Positions 22,009 to 34,376 of a stretch of 64,000 nt of DNA are shown piece by piece. Source of the stretch: Gnetum montanum (lineage: Eukaryota; Streptophyta; Gnetopsida; Gnetales; Gnetaceae). Position numbers and translations under genes: made by a program. Each line of letters opens with the position of its first letter. Position 1 is the first letter of the stretch. The notes beneath the pieces are model-generated. The model was not told where the DNA came from and did no database searches. It saw only the letters and a program-made list of their open reading frames with translations. The stretch lies in contig MNCI01012713.1 in the NCBI GenBank assembly GCA_015680685.1, positions 1,337,803 through 1,401,802 on the forward strand, written 5' to 3'.

Positions 22009-24613
22009 ATGTCAAAGAGAAAGCTAACCATTAGAAAAAATCAAGCTCTAGAAGAGGTAGACATCATTTCCAAAGGGTTTTATCATCTATCATGGCCTAT
22101 ACTAGGATAAGGATCCTCCAGCATGACTCCCAGGTATACAATTCTTAGCTATTTTTTTGCAGTGTTTGGCCTAGAACCTAAGTGTTTTGACTTGGCTTAG
22201 TTTGTATGTTATATGAACTTTTCTTTATTAAAATTACTACATTGTATGTAGGTAATGGTTATTTTTTTGTTTTTGTTTTAATTTTAGAGGCCATTGATGT
22301 TGAAATATAAATTTTATTTTGCCTTGTTTTGTGTGTTTTTGCTATTTTCTTTGAAAAAGCAATGTCAATTTTCCATTTTTTATAAGAAAACGACATAAGA
22401 TTTTTGGTTTCTAGGGTTATGAATTTGCTGTATGTTATTTTGTTTTTTGGTCAAATTGGCTATGAAATCACTAAATTTTGACTTATGGTTAATATGTTAT
22501 GAATTTTTCCATAAGTCAATGCCTAGTGGATTTTCAATTTTTTACTGTTTTACCCCATCAAAAATGGGCAACATTAACATTGCAAGAAATTATTTTTGCC
22601 AAAATCCTAGATTTCTAGGGATTTATAAGGCTATGTGGGGCTATTTGACATTAGTTTTGGATATTTTAAAATTTTTTAAATATTTTTTCTTAGTGATTTA
22701 CTGTAGCCATTTTTCTACAGTTTGGGTTTTTCATGAAATTTCAAAGTGTTTCTAAGTTGTTTTGTGAATTATTTCTAGGCTTGATACTACAATGTTGATG
22801 TTAAATATTATTTTATTTTGTGGATGTATAGTATTTAGAATTTAGGAAAAAAGGTGTTAGTGCAAAATTATCATTTTTTGTTGCTATTTAACTACCATAT
22901 ATAGTTATAGCTTTGGGTCTTGTAACTACCAACCCCCTAGGTTGTATGGACACTTGGTCTATGTTTGGTAATTTTTTGGTAAAGTTTGAATGTTTATAAG
23001 GTTATTTATAGGTTTTATTTTAGCTTCCTGTAGTCACTAGAAGTTTTTAAAATTTTCAAGTAGCCTTCCTAGAATTTTTACTACAGCTAATTTCATTGTA
23101 AACTAGGATTTCTAGTCAAAATTTTATTAAATTCAAGTTGGAATTTTGCAACTATTTTTGTAGATCAAATATCAGTATAGGTTAATTCTCATAGTCTTAA
23201 TTTTTTTTACACAAAAATTCTACAATTTTTATGCATTTTTCACCATGAAGTTTCCATTAGTATTCATGGGTTGTTTGGCTTTTTCATCAATTTTTGCTAA
23301 GTCTTGTTTTTGGTTTTAGTGGTTGTAAGTAGTATACTTTGTTGTTTGTTTTGATGTGAAAATGTTAAAACTATGGCTATAATAATAATGTTTTGGTTAT
23401 TTAATGGTTAAATTTTAGTTCTAGTGATATGATGTTATAATGACCTTTGTTGGGTTGTGCAAGGCCTTCTTGAAACCAATCTTGGTGGTGATCAAGGTGG
23501 TCAGGCTCTTATGTTGCATCTGCACATCAAAGCCCAACACCCCACCTACTGACATGGTGTTGGAATGTGGCTCCTTGTGGTTTACAATGGATGAGAAAGA
23601 GTTCCTTGCCTTCTTGGTATAGAATTTTAGTGTGATGGTGTGAGCACACATAGCATCCCATATGACAACTGTCATCATGAAAACCTTATTACCCTGCTTT
23701 GATAGCTTGATCATCAAATTCATAGTTTATGATCTTGAGACATGTGTTGAGGGTGAGAAATTTGATATCATATACACCAGAGGGACATGTAAGTTGTCCA
23801 AAACCTAGGATATGCTTGAATTCATCTAGTATAATGCCAACAACACATTATTGGTTGGTCACCATGTCAACATATTATTTCAAAACCTCCCAAGTACTAT
23901 ATACCATGTGGAGGGGTAAGATTATTTTTAAGTTTTTAATTAACTTGTTTCATTAGGTCAATTTGATTTAATAATGTTTATTTGAGTTTGAATGGTTGTA
24001 GGTATAGGGTAGATGACCCTAGGTTGATTAAGAGTGATCAGCTGTTACCCTTGGCCCAAATAGCAATCAGGGTCTTTGCTAAGATCCAAGTAGTAAGGCT
24101 TATAGTGATGGAGCAACTCAAGGATGACTTTGGTAGGTATACCAAATGCTAAGCCCAAGCCTACCATAGGTATCTAGCTAATGAGATGACCAACAGTTGG
24201 TGGGGTACCCTTGATTTTGGTGCATAGACACATATACCCCTTAGGGTCCCTATGCTTCCTTCCTCTAGCAAGCAAAGTAAGAATTTTTTTTTATCTTTTT
24301 TTATGCTTTTATTTTTGTTTATTGTTTTTTTTTTCATGTGATGTTAACATTTTCTAGTTATATTATTATTTAAAATTTAATTATTTTATTATTTTTATTG
24401 GTATGACCATAACTATTTTTTTTAGTTCATTAAGTTTATTACATTTATATATTATTATTATTATTATTTTGGTTTTGTATGATGTGCCTATGCCAAAGCT
24501 AATGGGTTGCTTTTTGTTGTGTTGTAGGGGCTATGTCATCATTTGCCATTGTTGTAATTACCTTAGGACATGTTGAGGAGACACTTATCCTCATGTTTGG
24601 CAAGGTGGATGTA

Positions 24614-25471
24614 TGATGAGCTATGATATCACATCTGCGATATCGGGTACATGATATTGGGTACATGATATCGGGGCCTTCTAAGCAATATCAGGCATCT
24701 GATATCAGGGCTTGTCTTGTCACCTATAAATAATAGGTGGGCACACTTGGTTTCAGAGTAGTTTTCATTGAGTAGTTTGTTAATTAGCCTTAGCCCCTTA
24801 CCAAAACTCTTGCCTTTTCTCCCTCTCAGAGTTAGAATTATTTTTGCATGCCCACAGTAGGAGTCATAAAGTGAACAGATCCTCATTTGAGCATTGTGTA
24901 CCTAAGCACACCTTGTGTACGACAATAAAGATGAACATTGTGATAAACCTTGCAGCATCTAGAATAGATTAATTAATGTTAATTGTAGTTATTTAATGCT
25001 TTCCTTAGTTAATTAATGTTCTCTCTCTCACCCTATAACTCTCATAGGTAAGCACACTTAGTATGATTACTTCGAGCATGTGTATAATGCTTGGTAACCC
25101 AGTAACAATTAAATTTTGGTAATCCCAATAGTGTTGCATTGGTTCAAGATGTGTAAGGCAAGTGAGAATGGATGTTGGTGTTAGGACTAGTTAAAGCATA
25201 GTTTAGTTAAATTAAATTAGTTACTTAGTTATCTTTCTCCTCCCTTTATAGCACCAAGACCTAAAAACATAAAAACATATAAAAATCATATATCTCAAGT
25301 TTACTTAACCATATAATCGTGCTATATAAGTAAGCTTGAAAAGACAACGATTGACTAACCCATCCTTGTTCCACAAAAGTAGATAAGCACTTAGTTCTTG
25401 GAATTCAACTAGATCATGCATGGATGCTCATATTCGTATGGTTGAGCATAGGGATACCTTGCCACTCATCA
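24614..25471 (+). mobile_element. 5' LTR of A1 (858 bp)
   Basis: TGATGAG...CTCATCA termini. The first 100 bp contain four to five GATATC-type palindromes (24625-24715). TATA box CTATAAATA lies near 24723. It aligns with 33679-34376, which lacks about 46 bp of the palindrome array. Confidence 0.92.
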
Positions 25472-25472
25472 T

Positions 25473-25490
25473 TAGCATCGTTGCCAAGGA
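25473..25490 (+). other. Primer binding site of A1, tRNA-Asp type
   Basis: TAGCATCGTTGCCAAGGA, one base after the LTR. The unmutated tRNA-Asp complement is TGGCGCCGTTGCCGGGGA; all five differences are transitions. The site on A2 (56968-56951) differs at only three. Confidence 0.8.
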
Positions 25491-25612
25491 CTTTGTTGAT
25501 TGTGCGCTAATTAGAACTTAGGAAATCTTTCTCATTGTTGGAATGAACCCTTAGGGTTGGTTACAAGAAAAAAATAATAATATATAATACATTGCACACT
25601 GAATAGAAAATC

Positions 25613-27520
25613 ATGTCTTCTTCTTCGTATGAAAGTGTTTCACCACCTAGGTCTGATACAGAGAACAATCGAAGGTGTACTACACATGATAATTTTCCAG
25701 TCCCTCGATAATTTTGCATGGTATACGTTCACCCCAATGAGTATATACCAAACTTTATCTTTATCCTCCACCAAGATGAATAGCTGCATTGGCATGATTT
25801 AGAAGGTAACATAGTGTTACCTCCTGATCACTCTATTTTGGCATGCTTCTTCGTGATCTCACACAAATTGGTATGCAGCACTTACATGTAGAATATGTTG
25901 TTCATGAACATGAATCGAGAGAGTATCGACCGATGGAGGCACAACATCAAAGAGATCTATAGCAAGAGAGACATCATGAATCCATGAAGGGAAAGTTATT
26001 GTAGAATTTTCCACATGTCCTAAGTGAAAATGAGGGTGGTGAACCTGCCTCAGGCAGTTGACCACATAATGATGTTCCTCCCGTTGACTTTAGTCAAGGG
26101 GTTGTGTATCAAAATCTTCACTCAACTATCCATAACCCAAATTTTGGTATTGATAGACACAAAGGGTCTAAAAAAGGAACACAAATACATGAAAAATATG
26201 GACATTCTATTCATAACTGCAATCGAGGCTGTGACCATCGAAGAGAAGGTAATAGGCACCATCGTGGTGATGATCCTCCTTCTCCACCTTCATCATCTCC
26301 ATCACCCTCTCCTTTAGGATCTGGATGCAGTCACAAAGAAAAAGATCATGAGAATAAGGGTAGGAAAAATGGGAGTCATAGATGAAACATTCAGGAAAGG
26401 GGATGAGGGCACTCTAGAGAATCACAACACAGAAAAATGGAGAGTAGGAAACACCATAGACATCATAGACACCACAGATGGGACGATCACAATGAACCCC
26501 TACTCACTACTTAAGGTATGCTAGACATAACTAAGGTTGTTAGAATCCTAAACAAGGCATCAAAAAGATATTAGGATCAAGAGATTAGACATGAAAAACA
26601 TCCCACAATTTGAAGGGGGATACAACGCTGATCCTCAAAATCATCTACAAGCATTCCATGATGCATGTTCCTTACAAAATATAGAAAATAAATGGAAGAA
26701 ACTAAAGTTGTTCCCACTAACAATAGTCAAAGAAGCAGAGAGCTAGTACTAGTCCTTAGAACTGGAATCCATTCGTAGGTGGAGTACCATGTTAGAATTG
26801 TTCAACGATAAGTACAAAATGTACTCTCAAGTGTCCAACCTGCAAAAGCAAATCCAAGGATGGAAAAAAGGAGGGCATGAACCCTTGGATGCTACCATGG
26901 ACCAATATTATGCACTGTTACATCATTGTCTTGGCCATGGTTATTCACAGAGGGATCAACTACGCCATCTCATAGATAGGCTTAGGAATGAGACACGAAA
27001 AATCCTTGGGACATATGCCCAAGGAAGGCTATATGAGCTTAGGACCCATCAAGTACAAAGATTATTGGAGCAAGTTGCTAAAGAGGAAGGTGAGCTTCGG
27101 AAAAGAGAGAGTGTAGAGGAATATAACAGAGATCCTTCCCTCCAAAAGGAGTAAGATTTTATGAGGATGAAGAAGAGTCACCACTTGAAGAGATGGTGAA
27201 TAGGGAAAATTTTCCTATTCAAAATTTGGCATTGGAAGTATTGGCAAAGGGAGACCAAATGTGGGACTCCCTAGATAATAGATTTCAAATCATTCTCAAA
27301 ATAGTAGAGGAGTTTAGAGAGCAAGGTAGTGAACGGGAAAAGAAAAAAGAAAGAAAGAAGCAGAATATGCATGCAACAAGGGTAAGGGAAAAGTTTCCAT
27401 CATCAAAGAGGTTGTGGATTCAAATACAAAAAATGATTGTGGATGCGACATATGCCAATATGACCATCCTAAGGGATGTTTCCCTATAATCTCACATCTA
27501 CAGGAGTCTGGGGTGTATGC
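25613..27520 (+). pseudogene. Athila-type gag of A1
   Basis: Starts with MSSSSYESVSP and runs through an Arg/His/Ser-rich basic segment (26200-26500), a capsid-like part with DATMDQYYALLHHCLGHGYS, and a Glu/Arg-rich helix region to 27154. A short zinc-knuckle-like motif follows at 27444-27479 (C-x2-C-x3-H-x3-C), like that of Athila gag. A Pro/Gln/Tyr-rich linker leads to the protease. Several stops and at least one frameshift are present. Gag forms the particle that packages element RNA. Confidence 0.8.
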
Positions 27521-28128
27521 ACTCAACCCACAATTGAACAGAAGAAAAACACCCCAAAGATTACCTTATCCCCAAGGTAACCTAAGATAGTTCCACCAAC
27601 CCTTAACGTATTATCCAAGTGGTACTCCACCACAACCAACTGAGCAGTATCAATAGTGGTAGCACCCACAATCATGGGGAATGCCACCATCATGACAACA
27701 GTATCCTTACTGTCAACCTGACCCATATGGATATTATTGCAGCAACCAATCTCTCCATGTGACTCTACTGGTCACGTCACCCCTAAACCTTACTACCAAA
27801 CACATAAGTATTATAAGACTCCTTCTCCTAGGGGTGATGTTCCACAAACATACCATCCTTCTCATCTGGCTACATCTCTTCATCCTTAACACTATTACCA
27901 CCTGCTCCAGCCATGCAGGGTGAGCTCCATACCTAGCCATAGCAACACAACACTACAAGGGCTATTAATTCTCACCCTACTATTGGTCCAAAAGATCACA
28001 TAAAGAAGAGGCATTTATTTAGAACCAACAATCCAACCAAGTCCTTATAGTCACAAGCGGCTAATTCTTCAAACGCCTCATCACCAATTGAAACTTCAGA
28101 ACTCCCTTCAGCCTAAAGGCCACATTCA

Positions 28129-28740
28129 ATGCATATGGTCATGTTAACTCATGCCATCATTGATTGGATAAAATCTAGCCATCTTTGTAGGAAATTATTT
28201 GATCCTAGGAGTCCTCTTATATATCTACAGATAGTTGGGAACAAATTGTGCAAAGCTCTTTTGGATTCAGGTTCCGATGTTAACTTAATCTCTCAAAAAA
28301 TGTTCAAAGCCTAGAACCTACATCCATTAAAAAAGAGTAACATTCATTTAGAGTTGGCCAACCAATCCATCACTATCCCATTAGGAATAGTGGAGGACAT
28401 TGTTACCACTATTTGTGGATGGTTGTATCCAGCTGACTTCCTAGTGATTCAAGTGAACAACAGTAAGGGGGACTTCCCAATCATAATTGGAAGAGCATGG
28501 CTAAGCACAATTGACATGCACCTAGGAATCCACGATCTTTCCCTGGAAATATCAAAGGAAAATACATTTGGAGAGATCAAGAAGAAGAAAGTTTCATGCA
28601 TCGCATACAGTGACATAGGGTGTAATTGCATGCAGAAGTTATGGTTTGTACAATGTTTAACATTACCTGCATGCAATCAGTGTGCACAAGTGACTAATAT
28701 ACAAAGATGCCTATATGTAGCAGCCACAAGATAAGAAGGC
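28129..28740 (+). pseudogene. Aspartic protease of A1
   Basis: The frame contains LDSGSDVNLISQ with the catalytic Asp-Ser-Gly near 28262, then IVEDIVTTICGWLYPADFLVI and PIIIGRAWLSTIDMHLGIHD. This is the retropepsin fold used to process the polyprotein. One TAG lies after the active site motif (28312). The neighbouring copy in A2 aligns at 54570-53880. Confidence 0.85.
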
Positions 28741-29099
28741 ACCCAGTGGCTAACAGCTAATCAAGAGAGCAGTTTAAATATATGCATGGAACCAACTAAG
28801 GGTTTGACTTGCACTTACATCACTAGCATAGACACATTAGAGCAAGTCCATTGCCAACTTCCAAGTCTTGACATTGAAAATATCAACTGGGGGAAGTTCG
28901 AAATCCCTGATAAGTTTAAGTAGGAGCCCCTTGAGTTAAAACCATTGCCCACTGGTATGGAATACATGTTTCTCAAGAATGGAAAACTGGTAATTATTAA
29001 CATTAGGCTCACTCCTCAACAAAAAGAGAGACTACTGAAAGTGATAAAAAATGGTCGAAAGCCTTTGCTTGGTCATATCTCGAATTAATTGGAATAGAT

Positions 29100-29760
29100 A
29101 CTAGGATATGCCAACAAAAAATTTACACCGATCCCTCCATGAAGCCTCAACGACAACTGTTGAGATGACTTAATCCAAATCTTAAGCAAGTTGTTAAGGA
29201 TGAAATTGAATAGCTTCTAAAAGTTGGGTTCATATACCCCATTGCTAATAGTGAATGGGTTAGTCCCTTAGTTATTGTGCCTAAGAAGGGAGGTAAATGG
29301 AAGGTGTGCATAGATTTTAGGCTACTGAATATGGCAATATTCAAGGACCACTTTCCATTGCCATTCATTGACCAAGTCTTAGACACTATTATAGGGCATC
29401 GCTACTATAGTTTTCTGGATGGGTATAGTGGGTACAACCAAATTCAAATAGCCCCAGAAGACCAAGTCAAGACTACATTCACTAGTCCTTAGGGAACATT
29501 TACATACAAACAAATGCCATTTGGCTTGTGTAATGCCCCTACAACATTTCAATGATTAGTTCTAAGCATATTCTAGTAGCAGATAGAAAATGGTGTGGAA
29601 GTCTTCATGGATGACTTCTCCACTTATGGAGTGAACTTTGATCAAGCCTTGGACTGGTTAGAGCAAGTACTAAAGTGGTGTGTAGAAACCAACTTAAGGC
29701 TCAACTAGCAAAAAAAGCTATTTAATGGTCCAAGAAGGTGTCATATTAGGACATAATATT
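29100..29760 (+). pseudogene. Athila-type reverse transcriptase of A1
   Basis: Reads SEWVSPLVIVPKKGGKW, VCIDFRLLN, DHFPLPFIDQVLD, FLDGYSGYNQIQIAPEDQ, MPFGLCNAP and the catalytic FMDDFSTYG near 29600-29630. The two Asp of the active site are kept. Stops occur, for example after FTSP (29491), and a frame change follows after about 29720. These motifs distinguish Athila from the Tat and chromovirus RTs elsewhere in this window. Confidence 0.9.
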
Positions 29761-29779
29761 TTGCAAATAAGGATAGAGG

Positions 29780-30400
29780 TAGACCCCAAAAAGATTAAAA
29801 TCATCCAAGGAATCACTCGGCAACCTGAAACTGTAAAATATATCTAGTCATTCCTTGGACACACTAGCTACTATAGATGGTTTATTGAGAACTTTTCAAA
29901 GGTTGCAAAACTATTGGTTGAACTAATGAAAAAGGATGTACCTTTCGAATGGCCTAGGGAATGTGAACTATCTTTCCAAACTTTAAAACAGAAGCTCATA
30001 GAAACACCCATTCTACAAGCTCCTGACTGGTCTAGACCATTCCACATAATGACTGACGCATCCAACTATGCCTTAGGAGCCATACTTACATAGTTAGATG
30101 GCCAAAAACATCCTTATTACATCCACTGTGCAAGTAGGAGTATTTCTGGTGCACGACTTAACTACACTACAATAGAGAAAGAGTTAATGGCTGTAGTGTT
30201 TGCACTAGAAAAATTTAGGTACTATGTCTTGGGCTATAAGGTATTCATGCACATGGATCATGGTGCAATAAGGTTTCTATTGAATAAACCAATGGTGAGC
30301 CCTTGCATCATACAATGGCTTGTAATCTTACAAGAGTTTGATCTTACAATGATTGATCGTAAAGGCATCGAGAATGTAGTTGCTGATCATTTATCTTAAT
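29780..30400 (+). pseudogene. RNase H of A1
   Basis: Contains the tether FLGHTSYYRWFIENF, then the RNase H motifs MTDASNYALGAIL, TTIEKELMAVVFALEKF, MHMDHGAIRFL and VVADHLS, so the D-E-D-D residues are present. One stop lies after GAILT and a TAA ends the domain at 30398. It would degrade the RNA template during cDNA synthesis. Confidence 0.88.
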
Positions 30401-30429
30401 TGTAATGGGACAACAAAGAAGATGAATAT

Positions 30430-31815
30430 CCACTCTCTGATCATTTTCCTGATGAACTCCTCTTTGCAGATATAGTAGTATTCTCACCTATCTCCTTACA
30501 CAACAAACACTACAAGGTTTAGACATTAAAAAGAAACAACAGTTTCTTCACCGGGCCAAGTATTTTATGGAGATCAATGAGAAAATTTATAAAGTATGTC
30601 CCGAGGCCTTGGTTCGATGGTGTGTTCCTGAGGTGGATCAATTACAAGTTCTCCAAGATGCTCATGAGGCTCCTTATGGGGGTCATTACACTAGGAGATG
30701 AAAAACCATTAAAATCTTTCTTGCAAGATATTATTAGCTTACATTGTTCTGAGACACCCATCATTTTGTCGAATCTTGTGAGCGATGTCAACATGATGGG
30801 GGAACAACTGCTAGAATGGAGGATTTGCAACAATGGATTTAATCTTTAAAACCCTTCGATATTTGGGGAATTGATTTTATGGGGCCTATTACACCAATGT
30901 CCAATGGAAAAGCCTACATCATTGTTACCATTGACTACTTCACAAAATGGGTAGAAGTAGCCACTGTTAAGGATTGTACATCATCTATAGTTGCACGATG
31001 TTTTAAATAACAAGTTGTAAATAGGTTTGGCATGCCATGTTCACTTATTTTAGATAATGGTACATACTTCAAAGGTGTGAATTTTTCAAAATTAATGCAA
31101 TGCTTAGGAGTTGAGCATAAACTGACTACACTATATCACCCTCAAGCAAATGGTCAAGCCGAGGTCACCAATAGGGAGATTACTAAGATATTGATAAGAA
31201 CTATTAGCAAGTATAAGAGAGATTGGAGCACCAAACTGAATGATGCTCTTTGGGCATACCGCTCCACATGGAAACTCCCTATAGGATATTCTCCCTATGA
31301 GTTAGTGTATGGTAAACTTCCAATGCTCCCTATTTAAGCAAAACTCCATACACTATCCATGACATGTGATCTTAACCTTGACCTTGATCTAGTGCAAAAA
31401 GAATGGCTAATGAACCTTAAATTTCTAGGTGAGAATTGACTAGTCACCCTGTCATCTAACAAATTACACAAGGATTTTAATAAACAATGTCATAGCCTAA
31501 GGATTAGGAAAGTTAACTATCAACCAAGAGAGAAGGTTCTCTACTAGAATCCCACACATGTGCCACAACAAACTAAATGTCAAACGCTATGGAAAGGACC
31601 TTATATCATTCATGAAACTTTTCCTTTAGGGGCCATGATGATTTACAAACCTACAAGCCTAGACAAGAAACTATTGGTCAACATCCAACAAACTAAACCT
31701 TTCCATGAGCCTAGGATAGCCAGTACCAATGCTACCTCTATTGGTGGACAACCTTGCTCCCTATTTCGAATTGCCTCCTACCACCTTAGTCATGGGGGAG
31801 ACGACCACCAATGCT
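30430..31815 (+). pseudogene. Integrase of A1
   Basis: The core reads [48 protein letters not shown] and YHPQANGQAEVTNREI, so all three residues of the D,D,E triad are recognisable. After it come WAYRSTWKLPIGYSPYELVY and a C-terminal part ending near 31815. Stops and frameshifts are scattered, including one at CFK-stop (31006). The domain inserts the cDNA at a staggered cut, consistent with the 5-bp duplication. Confidence 0.88.
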
Positions 31816-33678
31816 AACCATTCAACATCCTTAGATCCTTTTGTATTTTTGTTTTACATATTTTTTCATATTTACTTATTTTTTATTTTACACCATCATT
31901 ACCATTTTTACTATTTCTTCGTTTGATTTATTTTCATTCATCATATAATAAGTGCTCATGATGGTGTATTATACTATAATAATGTTGATTGCTAATGTTT
32001 GGTTTTTACCTTTGATTTTCAAGGTTGATATTAAGATATGGTTCTTTTGATAAAATAGGCAATGAGTCCACATTGCCCATTCATCCATTCAACTTTGTCG
32101 GCTCCCTTGGTTTTGGAACTGTACTATTCCTTTTTCTAAATAAACTTATTAATGAATTGGTGGCTTAGTAATCTTTAAATTGAGGAAGGATTCAATGGTT
32201 GAAAAGGGTGTGACTTCAAGGGGATTCAATGCACATGTGTTGGCTATTCTCTTGGGTACTTGGATTCTTTTCATGGGTTTTCCATCATTTTACCATTGAT
32301 CAAATATAAGGAAGTTGAGTGAATAAAAATAAGTCTTTGCATGATGTAGTTCTCACATGAAAAAAAAATTGGTGAGAATTCAAAGCACACCCCTTGAACA
32401 TAATAAAGAAATATGGGCTAAAAGCACTAATTATGGCACTGGAAAGACATATTACCCATGCCTAAAGGTTCCCTCTAACTAAGGCCCTTTCTCGCTTCCT
32501 GCTTCTCTATCTTTCTCTCCTTGGAATGGTGGTGACTCTTTGGGGAAGCATTCTTGTTGCTAAATGTGATGGTCAAGTGTATTGATGTGAGGTCACTGAA
32601 TGTGGTTGGCTTAAGCTCGACTTTGGAATGAGTTCTACTTAGTCACCTTAACCATAAAATACACAAGGAACTTTACACAACCTTTCTCTTGGGATTCCAT
32701 TTCATTTTCTACTCTCCATGTTTCTTCCCATTTTCTACCTCATTACCGGTTTTATGATTAGTCTATATTTTTGTTGATACATTGTTTTTCCTTGGTAAAT
32801 TCTTGTGGGTAAGTCTTTAACCATTATTTCCATATGTCATCCCTAGAGCCTACGGACTCTTTGGTTTGGGGGTTTGTCAGGGCATAAAAGGCATGAGCCT
32901 ACTTTGGGGAGGACCCACTGACATTCCTTTATGGTGCAATTGTTGAATTCTTCTCCTTAAATATTTCTTGCAATCAGAAATTTCTCATTTCATCCCCATC
33001 CATGACATCCATTTTATTAGCATCACCATTGTTATTTTCCCCATTTTTCTTGTTCCCTATACTTTTCCACCCTATTGCTACTAGAGGTTCACTCTTAGTC
33101 ATGGGGGCCCTATCACAAATTTTTCCATTCTATGACTTGTATCACCCCTACATCTTGGGTAGTTATTAGTGATAAACCTCTAACCTAGTTTCTGCCATAA
33201 CCACAACTCAGCCAATGCGCTTTTTATCGAGGCAAGGTATTAACTACATTGTGGCTTACCTATCCTTACTCATTCATGACTGTGTTGTGTGTGCAGATGG
33301 CGATTACATGAACAATGGACTGGGATAGGAGGAAGCACTTGAGATGGATTGGAGCTAGAGTGTTTATGATAGGAACAAGTTTGGTCATGTGGCTATGGAT
33401 AAACAACGGAAGGTGCAATCGTGACATCAATAACAACACACCTAATTTTTTCTTTCTCTCTTCAAGTTGTCAAATGAGGGTCTGGATGTCATCTATGTAT
33501 AGTGTTCACCACAAAGGGCATGAACTCCAATGTTGTAATATGTTTGTCGATCTGTTCACCAAGCACTTTGAGTTTGTTATTCCCTGTCACTATCAGTTCT
33601 CATTCAGTCACTAATCCCATACCTTCCCAATATTTTTTAAGGAACTTGAGGACAAGTTTTCATTCAGTCATGGGGTTA
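31816..33678 (+). other. 3' untranslated region and polypurine tract of A1
   Basis: About 1.85 kb with no coding signal. Some Athila elements carry an env-like frame here; none is seen, and the 99-codon frame at 33315-33614 has no such features. CATGGGGTTA at 33670-33678 precedes the LTR; in A2 the matching tract is CATGGGGGTA, a plausible polypurine tract. Confidence 0.65.
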
Positions 33679-34376
33679 TGATGAGCCATGATATTGGGGC
33701 CTTCCAAGCGATATCAAGCATTCAATATCGGGGTCTATCTTTTCGCCTATAAATAAGAGGTGGGGGCACTTGGTTTGGGAGTAGTTTTTTTTTTTTGAGT
33801 AGTTTGTTAATTAGTCTTAGCCCCTTACCCNNNNNNNNNNNNNNNNNNNNNNNNNNNNNNNNNNNNNNNNNNNNNNNNNNNNNNNNNNNNNNNNNNNNNN
33901 NNNNNNNNNNNNNNNNNNNNNNNNNNNNNNNNNNNNNNNNNNNNNNNNNNNNNNNNNNNNNAGTACGATTACTTCGAGCATGTGTGTAATACTTGGTAAC
34001 CCAGTAATGATTAGAATTTGGTAATCCCAGTAGTGTTGCACTGGTTCAAGATGTGTACAGCAAGTGAGAACGGATGCTAGTGTTAGGACTAGTTAAAGCA
34101 TAGTTGAGTAGTTAAATTAAATTAGTTACTTAGTTATCTCTCTCCTCCCTTTGTAGCATCAAGACTTAAAAACATAAAAATATATAAAAATCATCTGCCT
34201 CAAGTTTACTTAACCATACAATTGTGCTATACAAGTAAACTTGGGAAGACAACGATTGACTAACCCATCCTTGTTCCACAAAAGCACATAAGCACTTAGT
34301 CCTTGGAATTCGAACGGATCATGCATGGACGCTCATATTCATATGGTTGAGCATAGGTATAACTCACCGCTCATCA
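33679..34376 (+). mobile_element. 3' LTR of A1, with an assembly gap
   Basis: TGATGAG start and CTCATCA end. It carries 131 Ns at 33831-33961. Compared with the 5' LTR it lacks about 46 bp of the GATATC palindrome array. TATA box CTATAAATA lies near 33748. Confidence 0.92.

Larger units (their letters stand above)
24614..34376 (+). mobile_element. Complete Athila-type Ty3/gypsy element A1 (9.76 kb)
   Basis: Bounded by LTRs that start TGATGAG and end CTCATCA, with the 5-bp target duplication ATGTA at 24609-24613 and 34377-34381. The order is LTR, tRNA-Asp primer site, gag, protease, RT, RNase H, integrase, long 3' untranslated region and LTR. The RT motifs (DHFPLPFIDQ, GYSGYNQI, MDDF) and the tRNA-Asp primer site place it in the Athila lineage. 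Catalytic residues of protease, RT, RNase H and integrase are still readable, but each domain has stops, so it is not autonomous now. It inserted into the multi-exon locus in an exon. Confidence 0.95.

Noticed and set aside
22432-22755. Forward frame of 107 codons
   Set aside because: Phe/Ile/Leu/Lys-rich with T-rich base composition; reads as intron sequence of the multi-exon locus.
33315-33614. Candidate env-like frame in A1
   Set aside because: No signal peptide, no transmembrane pair and no coding similarity to A2 in the same region; regarded as chance.
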